Shown here: piece by piece, positions 1 through 8,687 of the stretch | Numbering within the stretch: position 1 is the stretch's first letter | Layout of the letters: every line of letters begins with the position of its first letter | NCBI RefSeq assembly: GCF_900996235.1 | Contig: NZ_CAAJGM010000208.1 | Coordinates: 558,001 to 622,000 of the forward strand | Reading direction: 5' to 3' | DNA: 64,000 nucleotides | DNA from: Paraburkholderia sp. BCC1885 | GTDB taxonomy: Bacteria; Pseudomonadota; Gammaproteobacteria; Burkholderiales; Burkholderiaceae | Notes under the pieces: generated by a model | What the model was told of the DNA's origin: nothing | The model's input: the letters and a program-made list of their open reading frames with translations, nothing else | Databases searched by the model: none | Translations under genes and position numbers: made by a program

Positions 1-145
1 ACCACTCGTCGCGCACCGGATGATCCCAGTCCGGCATCTGCACGCGCTCGAAACGCGTGTGCAAGGCTTCCCATCGCGTTTGCCAATGCCCTTCGCCCGA
101 GTTCATATAACCCGGCAACACCAGCACCTTCTGCCCGAAAACCAT
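1..145 (-). CDS. RBBP9/YdeN-type serine hydrolase, partial
   Basis: Only the first 48 codons are present; the gene runs off the left edge. The N-terminus has a beta strand followed by LPGYMNSGEGHWQTRWE. This matches the start of the RBBP9/YdeN alpha/beta hydrolase family, where the segment after the first strand reads 'hG..gs...hW...w'. The catalytic Ser, Asp and His would lie outside the window. The ATG is the only plausible start because an in-frame TAG lies a few codons upstream. Members are small cytoplasmic hydrolases of mostly unknown substrate. Confidence is limited by the short visible part. Confidence 0.7.
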   Translation of the reverse strand, partial: MVFGQKVLVLPGYMNSGEGHWQTRWEALHTRFERVQMPDWDHPVRDEW

Positions 146-189
146 CGCGCTACCCCGTTGTCATGTGATCGCCAATTGTAGTTCGCCGC

Positions 190-1926
190 TCACTGGAACA
201 CCCGAGCCACCCCCACGCCGCGCGGGTCGGCGGCCGGTTGCGGCGTCGTGCCGTCCACGCGGATCAACTGCACGTCGCCATTGAACGACTGGCCTTCCAG
301 CGTATAACCCTTGCTTTTCAGTTGCTCGGCCAGATCGCCGGTGATGGGATGATACGGCTCCCAGTAGATTGTCTTCTGTGGCAGCAACTGATGATGGAAA
401 CGCATCGCGGCCAGTGCGTCGGTGGGCGACATGCCGAAGTCGATCATATCCGTCATCACCTGGAAGATCGTCGTGAAGATGCGCGAGCCGCCTGGCGTGC
501 CGATCGCGAGCGCCACCTTGCCGTCCTTGAGCAGGAGAGTCGGCGTCATCGACGACAACGGCCGCCGGCCCGGCGCAATCGTGTTCAGTTCATCGTTGCC
601 CGCGCCTGTTGCATCCGCTGCGGCCGCAGCCGCTGCAGCGGGCGTGGTGACGAAATCGTCCATCTCGTCGTTGAGCAGAAAGCCGCCGCCGTCCACCACC
701 ACGCCCGAACCAAACGAGCCGTCAAGCGAATATGTATTCGAGACCGCGTTGCCCCATTTGTCGACCACCGAGAAGTGTGTGGTCTGCGGCTTGTCGGCGC
801 TCGCATCCGCGAGACCCGGTTTGACGGGCGCCGCGCCCGGCACTTCGGCGGCGTTCACTTCGCCGGCACGCCGGGTGAGGTACGCGTCGTCGAGCAGCTT
901 GTCTGTGGGCACCGGCGTCGCATCGGGGTCGTCCAGGTATTGCTGGCGGTCGGCGAACACCCGGTCCTCGATCTGCGCGATCAAATGGATATACGGCGCG
1001 GAATTCAGCTCGACGCCGGCGAAAGCCTGCTTCAGATCGGCCTTCATTTTGAGCATCTGGATCAAGCCGACGCCGCCCGAACTCGGCGGTGGCGCGGTGA
1101 CGATCTGATAGCCGTTCCAGTCGGCGGTGAGCGGCTGGCGCCAGACCGCCTTGTATTGCCGCAGATCCTGTTTGGTAAGGAGTCCATGACCATACATCTG
1201 GTTCGTGATCAGGTCCGCCGTGCGGCCTTCGTAGAATTCGCGGCCGCCGTCGCTCGCGATGCGGCTGAGCGTCTGCGCCAGTTCGGGCTGCTGAAAGTTG
1301 GCGCCCGCCTTCAGTGTGGCGAAATACGCGCTGAAGTTGGTCTTGCCCGCAAAGGCGGCCGCAGCGTCGTCGCCGCTCTTTTGCAGGCGTGCGTCGACCT
1401 TGAAGCCGTCCGTTGCATAGTGGATAGCCGGCGCCAGCACCTGTTTCCACTTCAGCTTGCCGAAGCGCCGCTGCGCCTCCCACAGCCCTTCGACCGTACC
1501 CGGCACGCCCACCGCGCGATAACCCACCTCGCTCATGCCCGGCACGGCTTTGCCCTTGTCGTCCACGTACATATCGCGCGTGGCCGACTGCGGCGCGCGT
1601 TCGAGGTAATCGAGAAAATACGGCTTGCCGTCGATGTACAGCGTCATGAATCCGCCGCCGCCCAGATTCCCCGCGTCCGGATAAGTCACGGCCAGCGTGA
1701 AGGCAATCGCCACGGCTGCGTCCACGGCGTTGCCGCCCGCGGCGAAAATCTGCTGCGCCGTGTCGGCGCTGTACTGATCGGGCGTCGCCACGGCCGAGCC
1801 GTCCAGCACCGGCTTCGGCGCGCTTTTCGCCAGCGCCGGCGTGGCCGTCACGAGGCTCGCCGAGCAAACGGCGAACAGCACGGTGGTCGCGATCAGTTTC
1901 AACCCCTGAGGGAGGGCGTTGCTCAT
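190..1926 (-). CDS. ggt: Gamma-glutamyltransferase
   Basis: Periplasmic Ntn-hydrolase that cleaves gamma-glutamyl bonds of glutathione and transfers the glutamyl group to water or amino acids. It is made as a precursor that cleaves itself. The ATG at 1926 has a good AAAGGA ribosome site; an in-frame TTG seven codons upstream gives a longer, less likely form. Residues 1-33 form a Sec signal peptide ending in ALA. The large subunit contains the GNLGGGGFM stretch. The self-cleavage site is the TTH motif near residue 382, whose first Thr becomes the N-terminal nucleophile. The small subunit carries GSFGSGVVVDGGGFLLND and later PLSSMTPT. At 578 residues it is full length. It appears monocistronic. 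Confidence 0.96.
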   Translation of the reverse strand: MSNALPQGLKLIATTVLFAVCSASLVTATPALAKSAPKPVLDGSAVATPDQYSADTAQQIFAAGGNAVDAAVAIAFTLAVTYPDAGNLGGGGFMTLYIDGKPYFLDYLERAPQSATRDMYVDDKGKAVPGMSEVGYRAVGVPGTVEGLWEAQRRFGKLKWKQVLAPAIHYATDGFKVDARLQKSGDDAAAAFAGKTNFSAYFATLKAGANFQQPELAQTLSRIASDGGREFYEGRTADLITNQMYGHGLLTKQDLRQYKAVWRQPLTADWNGYQIVTAPPPSSGGVGLIQMLKMKADLKQAFAGVELNSAPYIHLIAQIEDRVFADRQQYLDDPDATPVPTDKLLDDAYLTRRAGEVNAAEVPGAAPVKPGLADASADKPQTTHFSVVDKWGNAVSNTYSLDGSFGSGVVVDGGGFLLNDEMDDFVTTPAAAAAAAADATGAGNDELNTIAPGRRPLSSMTPTLLLKDGKVALAIGTPGGSRIFTTIFQVMTDMIDFGMSPTDALAAMRFHHQLLPQKTIYWEPYHPITGDLAEQLKSKGYTLEGQSFNGDVQLIRVDGTTPQPAADPRGVGVARVFQ

Positions 1927-2097
1927 GATGGGATTCCTTTCAGGCAAGTTTCAGGTGCAGCGAGACGGCCAGGGTGGCGCCGCGACGGTCGCATCCTAAG
2001 GTGGCCGCGTATGCGTCAACAAAGCGATTTACGTCCTGTTACAGCCTGCCATGTGGCCCGAAAAGACTCGAATCGTTGGCTGGAAGCCGCACTCGGT

Positions 2098-2126
2098 CTG
2101 TCAGAAGGGTACTCGTCAGGTAGAAT
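2098..2126 (+). promoter_or_regulatory. Candidate sigma70 promoter of glnS
   Basis: CTGTCA (-35) and TAGAAT (-10) are separated by 17 bases. They lie about 50 bases before the glnS ATG, in the gap between ggt and glnS. Found by eye; no experimental support. Confidence 0.4.
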
Positions 2127-2178
2127 CGACAGATAAGTGAGCGCATTGCGCGCCCTCGACCGACCTTCTCCATCTCGC

Positions 2179-3888
2179 ATGAATACCGAACGCAACGACG
2201 CGCCAGCGGCATCCAATTTCATTCGCAACATCATCGACGAAGACAACCGCTCCGGAAAGTGGGGCCAGCGCGTGGAAACGCGTTTCCCGCCGGAACCGAA
2301 CGGTTATCTGCACATCGGCCACGCGAAAAGCATTTGCCTGAATTTCGGCGTCGCGCGCAGTTATGGCGGCATCTGCCATCTGCGTTTTGACGACACCAAT
2401 CCGGAAAAGGAAAGCGTCGAATACGTCGATTCGATCATCGACGCCGTCAAATGGCTCGGCTTCGAATGGAAGAAAGGCGCCAGCGAACATCTCTACTACG
2501 CGAGCGATTACTACGACAAGCTGTACGAATTCGCGGAGCTGCTGATCCAGCGCGGCAAGGCGTATGTGGATAGCCAGTCGGCCGAAGAGATGCGCGCCAA
2601 TCGCGGCTCGGCCACGGAAGTGGGCACACCCTCGCCGTTCCGCGAACGTTCGGCCGAGGAGAACCTCGATCTGTTCCGCCGAATGAAAGCGGGCGAATTC
2701 AAGGAAGGCGAGCACGTGCTGCGCGCGAAGATCGACATGGCGTCGCCGAACTTCAATATGCGCGACCCGGTCATCTATCGCATCCGCTTCGCGCATCACT
2801 ACCGCACCGGCGACACGTGGTGCGTGTATCCGATGTACGACTACACGCACTGCATCTCGGACGCGCTGGAAAACATCACGCATTCGCTGTGCACGCTGGA
2901 GTTCGAAGATCACCGCCCGCTCTACGACTGGATCCTCAACGAACTGGCCGAAGCCGGCATCTTCACGCGCCCGCTGCCGCAGCAGATCGAGTTTTCGCGC
3001 CTGAATCTCACGTATGCGATCACCAGCAAGCGCAAGCTGCTGCAACTCGTCAACGAAGGCCACGTGGACGGCTGGGACGATCCGCGCATGCCCACCATCG
3101 TCGGCGTGCGCCGGCGCGGTTTCACGCCGGAGGCGATCCAGCTGTTCTGCGAGCGCATCGGCGTGACGAAGGTCGATTCGTGGATCGACATGAGCGTGTT
3201 CGAAGGCGCACTGCGCGACGATCTGGACGACAAGGCGCCGCGTATAGCCGCCGTGCTCGACCCGGTCAAGCTCATCATCGACAACTATCCTGAAGGCCTC
3301 ACCGAGGAATGCAACGCGCCGGTGCATCCGCATCATCCGGAACATGGCACGCGCATTTTTCCGATCTCGCGCGAACTGTGGATCGAGCGCGACGACTTCA
3401 CCGAAACGCCGCCCAAGGGCTACTTCCGCCTGTTCCCGGGTAACAAGGTGCGTCTGCGTTACGGCTACGTGATCGAATGCACGGGCGCGGACAAGGACGA
3501 GAACGGCAACGTGACCGCCGTCCACTGCAATTACTTCCCGGACAGCAAGTCAGGCACCGAAGGCGCGAACAACTACAAGGTCAAGGGCAATATCCACTGG
3601 GTCAGCGCTGCGGGCGCCGTGCCAGCCGAAGTGCGGATCTACGACCGCCTGTTCAAGGAACCGCAACCGGACGCCGGTGGCCGCGACTACCTCGAAGCAC
3701 TCAATCCGGACTCGAAACGGGTGGTGAACGCTTACCTGGAACCGGGCGCGCGCGACGCGCTGCCTGAGCAGCGCTATCAGTTCGAGCGGCACGGCTACTT
3801 CGTCGCCGATCGGGTCGATTCCAGGCCGGGCCAGCCGGTCTTCAATCGCATCGTGACTTTGCGCGACAGTTGGGGCAAGCCGGCGTAA
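2179..3888 (+). CDS. glnS: Glutaminyl-tRNA synthetase
   Basis: Class I aminoacyl-tRNA synthetase charging tRNA-Gln in the cytoplasm. The HIGH signature is HIGH at residues 45-48 within PEPNGYLHIGHAKS, and the KMSKS equivalent is TSKRKL at 282-287. The TNPEKE segment and the C-terminal beta-barrel anticodon-binding domains are present. The ATG at 2179 gives 569 residues, close to the 554 of E. coli. An in-frame GTG 42 bases upstream would add 14 low-complexity residues and is less likely. Its presence implies direct Gln-tRNA charging. Monocistronic, with its own terminator. Confidence 0.98.
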   Translation: MNTERNDAPAASNFIRNIIDEDNRSGKWGQRVETRFPPEPNGYLHIGHAKSICLNFGVARSYGGICHLRFDDTNPEKESVEYVDSIIDAVKWLGFEWKKGASEHLYYASDYYDKLYEFAELLIQRGKAYVDSQSAEEMRANRGSATEVGTPSPFRERSAEENLDLFRRMKAGEFKEGEHVLRAKIDMASPNFNMRDPVIYRIRFAHHYRTGDTWCVYPMYDYTHCISDALENITHSLCTLEFEDHRPLYDWILNELAEAGIFTRPLPQQIEFSRLNLTYAITSKRKLLQLVNEGHVDGWDDPRMPTIVGVRRRGFTPEAIQLFCERIGVTKVDSWIDMSVFEGALRDDLDDKAPRIAAVLDPVKLIIDNYPEGLTEECNAPVHPHHPEHGTRIFPISRELWIERDDFTETPPKGYFRLFPGNKVRLRYGYVIECTGADKDENGNVTAVHCNYFPDSKSGTEGANNYKVKGNIHWVSAAGAVPAEVRIYDRLFKEPQPDAGGRDYLEALNPDSKRVVNAYLEPGARDALPEQRYQFERHGYFVADRVDSRPGQPVFNRIVTLRDSWGKPA

Positions 3889-3898
3889 GCTGGGTCTG

Positions 3899-3929
3899 GT
3901 GATGCGGCCACGCGGCCGCATCACGTTTT
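3899..3929 (+). terminator. Rho-independent terminator after glnS
   Basis: Perfect 11-bp stem GTGATGCGGCC / GGCCGCATCAC with a 4-base loop, followed by GTTTTG. It begins 11 bases after the glnS stop. Confidence 0.75.
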
Positions 3930-3968
3930 GGCCAGATTGACGGTGCGCGCACCGCTCCGGGAGGAACG

Positions 3969-4883
3969 ATGAAGTTTGCTGCCTGCCGCTCGTCACGCAT
4001 GCGCTCCACCCTGGCCGCGCTGGTCATGGCATGGCTCGCGGGCGCCGCGCAGGCGCAGGACCTCACCGGCACACTGCGGAAAATTCACGACGACGGCGTC
4101 GTGCGGCTTGGGGTGCGCGAAGCCTCCATTCCGTTCTCCTATTTCGATGGACACGGCACGGTGGGTTATTCGCAGACCATCGCGCTTGCCATCGTCGAGC
4201 AGATCAAAAAAACGCTCGACTTGCCCGATCTGAAGGTGCGCGAGGTTCCGGTGACCTCGTCGAACCGCATCCCCATGCTGCAGAACAATCAGATCGATCT
4301 GGAATGCGGCTCGACCACCCACACGCACGACCGCGAAAGCGAAGCGGCCTTTTCCGACAGCTTCTTTCAATACGCGGTGCGAATGATCGTGCGCCGTAGC
4401 AGCGGCATCACCGATTTCCCGGATCTGGCGGGCAAGGCCGTGGTAACCACCGCCGGCACGTCCGACGAGCGCCTGCTGCGCGAGCTGAACGCGAACAGGC
4501 ATCTCAATATGCGCATCACCAGCGCGCGCGATCATCCGGATGCGTTTGCTGCGGTCAAGGAAGACCGCGCGGTGGCTTTTGTAATGGATGAACCGATCGT
4601 CTACGGCTTCAAGGCCACCGATCCGCACCCGGACGACTTCCTCGTGACGGGTACGCCGCTTGGCTACGAGGCCTACGCCTGCATGTTCCGCAAAGGCGAC
4701 GCGCCGATGCGCGGGCTCGTGAATGGCGTGATCGACCGCATGCAGACTTCCGGCGACGCGGAACGCCTCTATAACACCTGGTTCACGCAGCCAATCCCGC
4801 CTCACGGGATCAATCTCAATTTCCCGTTGTCGGCGTCGATGCGCGCGTTGTTTGCCCATCCGAACGATCACGCCCTCGACTGA
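3969..4883 (+). CDS. Periplasmic amino-acid-binding protein (GltI-like)
   Basis: Solute-binding protein of the polar amino acid ABC class (SBP_bac_3), most like glutamate/aspartate-binding GltI. A signal peptide of about 27 residues ends at AQAQD. The mature protein opens with GTLRKIHDDGVVRLGVREASIPFSY in two halves, the typical first strand and ligand loop. The NNQIDLECGSTTHT segment follows and is characteristic of GltI. A strong GGGAGGAACG ribosome site precedes the ATG. No permease or ATPase genes are nearby, so it either serves a transporter encoded elsewhere or acts as a sensor. Family assignment is strong; ligand is inferred. Confidence 0.88.
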   Translation: MKFAACRSSRMRSTLAALVMAWLAGAAQAQDLTGTLRKIHDDGVVRLGVREASIPFSYFDGHGTVGYSQTIALAIVEQIKKTLDLPDLKVREVPVTSSNRIPMLQNNQIDLECGSTTHTHDRESEAAFSDSFFQYAVRMIVRRSSGITDFPDLAGKAVVTTAGTSDERLLRELNANRHLNMRITSARDHPDAFAAVKEDRAVAFVMDEPIVYGFKATDPHPDDFLVTGTPLGYEAYACMFRKGDAPMRGLVNGVIDRMQTSGDAERLYNTWFTQPIPPHGINLNFPLSASMRALFAHPNDHALD

Positions 4884-4910
4884 GCGCGTTTTGCGCGCCC
4901 ATCCGTCCTG

Positions 4911-4938
4911 TTTCGTGCCTCGGGTTTCGTGCCTCGGG
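4911..4938. repeat. 14-bp tandem duplication
   Basis: TTTCGTGCCTCGGG occurs twice head to tail, followed by a partial third copy (TTTC). It lies in the short gap between the convergent binding-protein and Nudix genes. Probably a replication-slippage product. Confidence 0.85.
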
Positions 4939-4962
4939 TTTCATGAAGACGCGCTGCCGCAG

Positions 4963-5433
4963 TCACACGCTGCGATGCAGCTCGGCCAGCGACAACGTAG
5001 TCTGAAACAGCCGCGCGAGACTACGGCTCGCGTACCGTTCGACTTCCTCCGGCGCGGTCCAGCGATAAGCGTCCATCTCGGGAATCAATGTGCCGTCCGA
5101 GCGGCGCGGGAACATCGACGTGCACGTGCAACGCGTCAGATCGAGTTCATCGGCATGCGCGCGGGCGCCGAACAGATGCAGGTCCTTGTCGCGCCGGTAG
5201 ACGAACAGGCCGAGATCCTTGAGACGCCCAGCCTCGATCACCATGCCGGTTTCCTCGACCATCTCGCGCAAGGCCGTGACGTGCGGCGCTTCGCCCTCTT
5301 CGCCGTGCCCTTTCGGGATATCCCAATGCGACGTCTCGGTGGCATGCGCGAGCAGCACACGCCCGCCCGGGTCCAGCAGCACGACCCCGCAGGAGACGAT
5401 CCGCGCGCTCAATGCTTCTTCTGAAGTTGCCAC
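4963..5433 (-). CDS. Nudix hydrolase
   Basis: Hydrolyses nucleoside diphosphates linked to another group; the substrate is unknown. The Nudix box GX5EX7REUXEEXGU is complete around residues 42-64 (GHGEEGE...REMVEETGM). The W at 37 and the IPKGH lead-in resemble the AP4A/RppH-like branch. The chosen GTG start has GAAGG nine bases upstream and overlaps the upstream gene by 25 bases. A TTG start right at the upstream stop codon, after AGAAGAAG, is also possible. Overlap means translational coupling to the upstream secreted-protein gene, with no obvious functional link. Confidence 0.88.
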   Translation of the reverse strand: MATSEEALSARIVSCGVVLLDPGGRVLLAHATETSHWDIPKGHGEEGEAPHVTALREMVEETGMVIEAGRLKDLGLFVYRRDKDLHLFGARAHADELDLTRCTCTSMFPRRSDGTLIPEMDAYRWTAPEEVERYASRSLARLFQTTLSLAELHRSV

Positions 5434-5798
5434 GCGCCGCTGCCTTCACGGCAGAATTGCGGACGCAGCGTCATGGACTGCCCTTTCGCATTCAGCACCA
5501 CCGTCGTATCGCGGCAGGTGCGCTCGCCTTCTTTCGCGGTGCCTTGCGGGGTAATGGTGGCGTCGATATGCACGCTGTTGCCGGTGCCTTCGTTGACCCA
5601 GGTGGCGGCTTCGCCGTCCTGTTTGGAATCGAGCGCGTCCTGCACGGCCTTCTTCACCGAATCGATGTCGCGCTGCTTCATGTAGGCGATCGGTGTGTCG
5701 CTCAGGAAGCCGAGGTTCGCCGCATAAGCGCCCACGGATGCAGCCAGTAGCAATCCGCCCACGGTGACGTGAAACAGGGCACGGGTTCGCATCGACAT
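5409..5798 (-). CDS. Secreted RT0821/Lpp0805-like surface protein
   Basis: Small envelope protein of 129 residues. The ATG at 5798 follows GAGGAGAACACTCA, a strong ribosome site. A longer frame starting 69 bases upstream lacks one. Sec signal peptide of about 26 residues (GGLLLAASVGAYA|AN). The mature part has the pattern of the RT0821 surface-antigen domain: D..S..KAVQDAL.S...GE...W.N..TGN, then a first Cys in RTCRDT and a second in QFCREGSGAW. The two Cys could form a disulfide. Function unknown. It forms a two-gene unit with the overlapping Nudix gene. Confidence 0.75.
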   Translation of the reverse strand: MSMRTRALFHVTVGGLLLAASVGAYAANLGFLSDTPIAYMKQRDIDSVKKAVQDALDSKQDGEAATWVNEGTGNSVHIDATITPQGTAKEGERTCRDTTVVLNAKGQSMTLRPQFCREGSGAWQLQKKH

Positions 5799-6015
5799 TG
5801 AGTGTTCTCCTCGAGAGATCGTTCGGGCGGTCACGAGACGGTTCGTGATCTGGACCCTGAAAAGCATAGCATGACGCCCGCCTGACAGTGGCCGGATGCT
5901 TATCCATTAAAGGCGTTTTCAGATTTCTCTCATAGTGCTGGGCGCGCCGAATTAATAAGATGGCTCGCTTAACGCAAAATCGTTGCACACATCGCGCATC
6001 CGCCGCGCCGTCATC

Positions 6016-6246
6016 ATGGATCTCTCGTTCGCTCTCAAGTTTTTTTCGTTCGTGCTCGTGCTCTTTTGCATCGCGCTCATGCCGTTTCTGGTGCGGCGCG
6101 ATCCGGCGCCCGTGCCGAGCATCGTCAGCCTCAGCGCATTGCCGCGTCCGAAGTGGCCAGGCGTCGTCACGCGCATGGGCGTGGTAACGCTGCTGGCATC
6201 GTTTGTACTGCTGATCGGCGGCTGTTATCTGCTGATCAACGGTTAA
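6016..6246 (+). CDS. Small two-helix membrane protein
   Basis: 76 residues with two predicted membrane segments, roughly residues 5-22 (FALKFFSFVLVLFCIALMPF) and 54-73 (GVVTLLASFVLLIGGCYLLI), separated by a short proline-rich polar stretch. I do not recognise a family. The ATG at 6016 is preferred over an upstream TTG, although no strong ribosome site is visible. High third-position GC supports real coding. Confidence 0.6.
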   Translation: MDLSFALKFFSFVLVLFCIALMPFLVRRDPAPVPSIVSLSALPRPKWPGVVTRMGVVTLLASFVLLIGGCYLLING

Positions 6247-6325
6247 GTTTCGAGGCGTGCTGAACCACGCGCCTTGAAGAATGGCGCCCGTCCGACCGGA
6301 CGCGCCGCCCGGTTCGTCCCGCACT

Positions 6326-6361
6326 GTCCTTGTCGTTGTCCTTGTCGTTGTTCTTGTCGTT
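6326..6361. repeat. 12-bp tandem repeat, three copies
   Basis: GTCCTTGTCGTT is repeated three times, the third copy with one change (GTTCTTGTCGTT). It lies about 60 bases before the glutathione transferase start, probably in its 5' leader. Possible slippage site. Confidence 0.85.
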
Positions 6362-6418
6362 GTCCGTCCCCGCCCGGCTCCCCTAAACTGTTGCGTGCCG
6401 CCACTCACTGGAGCACGC

Positions 6419-7048
6419 ATGCTGCAAATACTCGGGAAAACCACCTCGATCAACGTCCGCAAGGTGCTTTGGACCTGCGCGGAACTGCAATTGCCGTTCG
6501 AACAGGAAGACTGGGGCGGCGGTTTCCGCTCCACCCATAGCGCCGATTTTCTCGCGCTCAATCCCAATGCGATGGTGCCCGTCATCAAGGACGGCGACTT
6601 TGTGCTGTGGGAATCGAATTCGATCATTCGCTATCTGGCCAGCCGTTATAGCGACCGCGCCGCGCAGCTTTATCCCACCGAGCCTCAAACGCGGGCGCGA
6701 ATCGATCAATGGATCGACTGGCAAGCCGCCGAACTGAACCGCTCGTGGAGTTATGCGTTTCTTGCGCTGGTCAGAAAGTCGCCGGCTCATCAGGATGCCG
6801 AAGCGATCGCGGCATCCTGCGCCAACTGGACGTACCTGATTGGCATCCTCGACGAGCAGCTAGCCGCAACAGGCGCTTACATCGCGGGCCGGGATTTTTC
6901 GCTCGCGGATATTCCGATCGGCTTGTCGCTCAACCGCTGGTTCAGTACGCCGCTGGAGCATCCGCACTTCGCCGCAGTGTCCGCGTATTTCGAGCGCCTC
7001 GCGCAGCGGCCGGGCTTTCTGGCCCATTGCCGCAACGGCACGCCCTGA
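6419..7048 (+). CDS. Glutathione S-transferase
   Basis: Soluble GST of 209 residues with an N-terminal thioredoxin fold (ILGKTTSINVRKVLWTC) containing the proline loop MVPVI and the ESNSIIRYL glutathione-binding segment. The helical C-terminal domain follows from about residue 85. The ATG at 6419 places the first strand at the protein start. Upstream in-frame codons would only translate the tandem-repeat leader. The substrate is unknown. Convergent with the downstream efflux gene. Confidence 0.9.
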   Translation: MLQILGKTTSINVRKVLWTCAELQLPFEQEDWGGGFRSTHSADFLALNPNAMVPVIKDGDFVLWESNSIIRYLASRYSDRAAQLYPTEPQTRARIDQWIDWQAAELNRSWSYAFLALVRKSPAHQDAEAIAASCANWTYLIGILDEQLAATGAYIAGRDFSLADIPIGLSLNRWFSTPLEHPHFAAVSAYFERLAQRPGFLAHCRNGTP

Positions 7049-7058
7049 TCCCGCGCAC

Positions 7059-8594
7059 TCAATCCACGGAAAGCTCCATGACCTGCGGCGTCGCCGCTTC
7101 ATGCGGCGCGGTTTCCGCCGCGCTCACGAGCCACCACGACAGCACGGCGGCAGCCAGCGCGACGAGTCCGGCGCTCAGCAACACGCCTTCGTACCCGTAG
7201 CCGAGACTGGCCCTCGCGATGGATGCGGCGCCGCCATGGGCCTGAATCAGCGCGGTGGCGGACGTTAGATTGCCGTCGGCGATCGCATGCGTGATCGCGA
7301 GCCGGTTGGCGCCGGCGAGATCGGGCAACGCGTCCGCGACGCTGGCGCCGATCCGCGCAAACAGCACCGCACCCAGCGCCGCGAAACCCACCACGATGCC
7401 GCTAAAGCGCATCGTCCCCGACACGCCCGAAGCCATTCCCGCCCGCTCGACGGGAATCACCGTCATGCTGACCTTGGCAATCTGCCCATTGAGAATGCCA
7501 GCGCCCATCGAAGCGATCAGCATGCTTTCGAAAATCACCGGGTAGTGAAACAGCGTGATGTGCCAGGCCGTGAGCAGCAGCCCCACGCTGACACAGGCCA
7601 ATCCGATAACGAGCAGCGTGCGGCCGGACAGACGTTTGTCGAGATAAAGCGCGACGATGCGCGGCACGACGAAGAGCGGCACGGCCAGCGGCAGCATCAG
7701 CAGCCCCGCCGTCAGCGGCGCATAGCCCAGCGCGCTCTGGAAGAAAAACGGCAGATAGGTCAGCATCGTCAGGAACGCCACGGCATACGCGACGCCCGCG
7801 ATATTCGCGCCGAGATACGTGCGGCGCAGAAAGTACTTCAGATCGACCATCGGCCGGGCCTGAATCGTCTCGACCCACAGGAAGGCGATCAGCATGACAA
7901 CGGCCACGCCCAATTCTGCCAGGATCGCGCGGCTGAACCAGCCATCGCGATTACCGGAAATCAGCGCGAGTGTCGTCATGCCGAGAAAGCCGCTAAACGT
8001 CAGCACGCCGGCCGTGTCGACCCGCATCGCATGCGGGTCTTTCGACTCCTTCACCGCATACAGCGTCAAGGCGATCATTGCCGCGCCGACCGGCAGATTC
8101 ACGTAGAAGGCCCACTGCCAGCCGAAAAATTGCGTGATCAGCCCGCCCGCCACCGGCCCAAGCATGATGGCCACGCCGATCACCGAACCCCAGAACGCGA
8201 ACGCACTGGCACGCTCCCGGCCCTGGAAGCTATGCGCCAGAATCGCGAGCGCGGCGCTCAGTTGGAGCGCCGCACCCACGCCCTGCAGGGCGCGCGCGTA
8301 ATTGAGCACGGTAGTGGACGTCGCCGCGCCGCAGATGCCCGAAGCCAGCGTAAAGACAGCGAGACCCACCACCAGCATGCGCTTGCGGCCGAAGCGGTCG
8401 GCCAGCGCCCCGGCCGGCATGACCAGGGTGGCGAAAGCCAGCGTGTAGGCGCTGATCACCCATTCGATCGCGGCGAAATCCGCGTGCAGCGAGCGTGCGA
8501 TCGACGACAGCGACACCGCCACGATGTTGGCGTCGAGGTTGATCATGAACGACGGCACGGACACGCACAGCAATACCAGCAACCTGTTTTGCAT
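7059..8594 (-). CDS. MFS efflux transporter, DHA2 (EmrB/QacA) type
   Basis: Inner-membrane proton-driven multidrug exporter of 511 residues with 14 predicted helices. Motif A GALADRFGRKRM follows helix 2. The N-terminal LDANIVAVSLSSI is the DHA2 motif D1 (usually LDxTVVNVALP). The ATG at 8594 has AGGTGG seven bases upstream. It lies 93 bases downstream of a MarR-type gene on the same strand, a common regulator-pump arrangement. No membrane-fusion partner (EmrA) is adjacent. Drug specificity cannot be read from sequence. Confidence 0.92.
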   Translation of the reverse strand: MQNRLLVLLCVSVPSFMINLDANIVAVSLSSIARSLHADFAAIEWVISAYTLAFATLVMPAGALADRFGRKRMLVVGLAVFTLASGICGAATSTTVLNYARALQGVGAALQLSAALAILAHSFQGRERASAFAFWGSVIGVAIMLGPVAGGLITQFFGWQWAFYVNLPVGAAMIALTLYAVKESKDPHAMRVDTAGVLTFSGFLGMTTLALISGNRDGWFSRAILAELGVAVVMLIAFLWVETIQARPMVDLKYFLRRTYLGANIAGVAYAVAFLTMLTYLPFFFQSALGYAPLTAGLLMLPLAVPLFVVPRIVALYLDKRLSGRTLLVIGLACVSVGLLLTAWHITLFHYPVIFESMLIASMGAGILNGQIAKVSMTVIPVERAGMASGVSGTMRFSGIVVGFAALGAVLFARIGASVADALPDLAGANRLAITHAIADGNLTSATALIQAHGGAASIARASLGYGYEGVLLSAGLVALAAAVLSWWLVSAAETAPHEAATPQVMELSVD

Positions 8595-8687
8595 TTCAAC
8601 CACCTGTGAGGTACAGCGGGTTCTGCCGCGCGCCATCCGGACATGTCGTGCCATGCCGGCGGCGCAGGAGACAACTCAGGACACCAC

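Noticed and set aside
238..2136. 632-codon open frame on the plus strand opposite ggt
   Set aside because: Antisense to a gene with full family motifs. The Arg/His-rich, low-hydrophobic translation is typical of a shadow frame in GC-rich DNA.
7287..8609. 440-codon plus-strand frame opposite the DHA2 transporter
   Set aside because: Extremely Arg/His/Gln-rich, as expected from antisense of a membrane protein.
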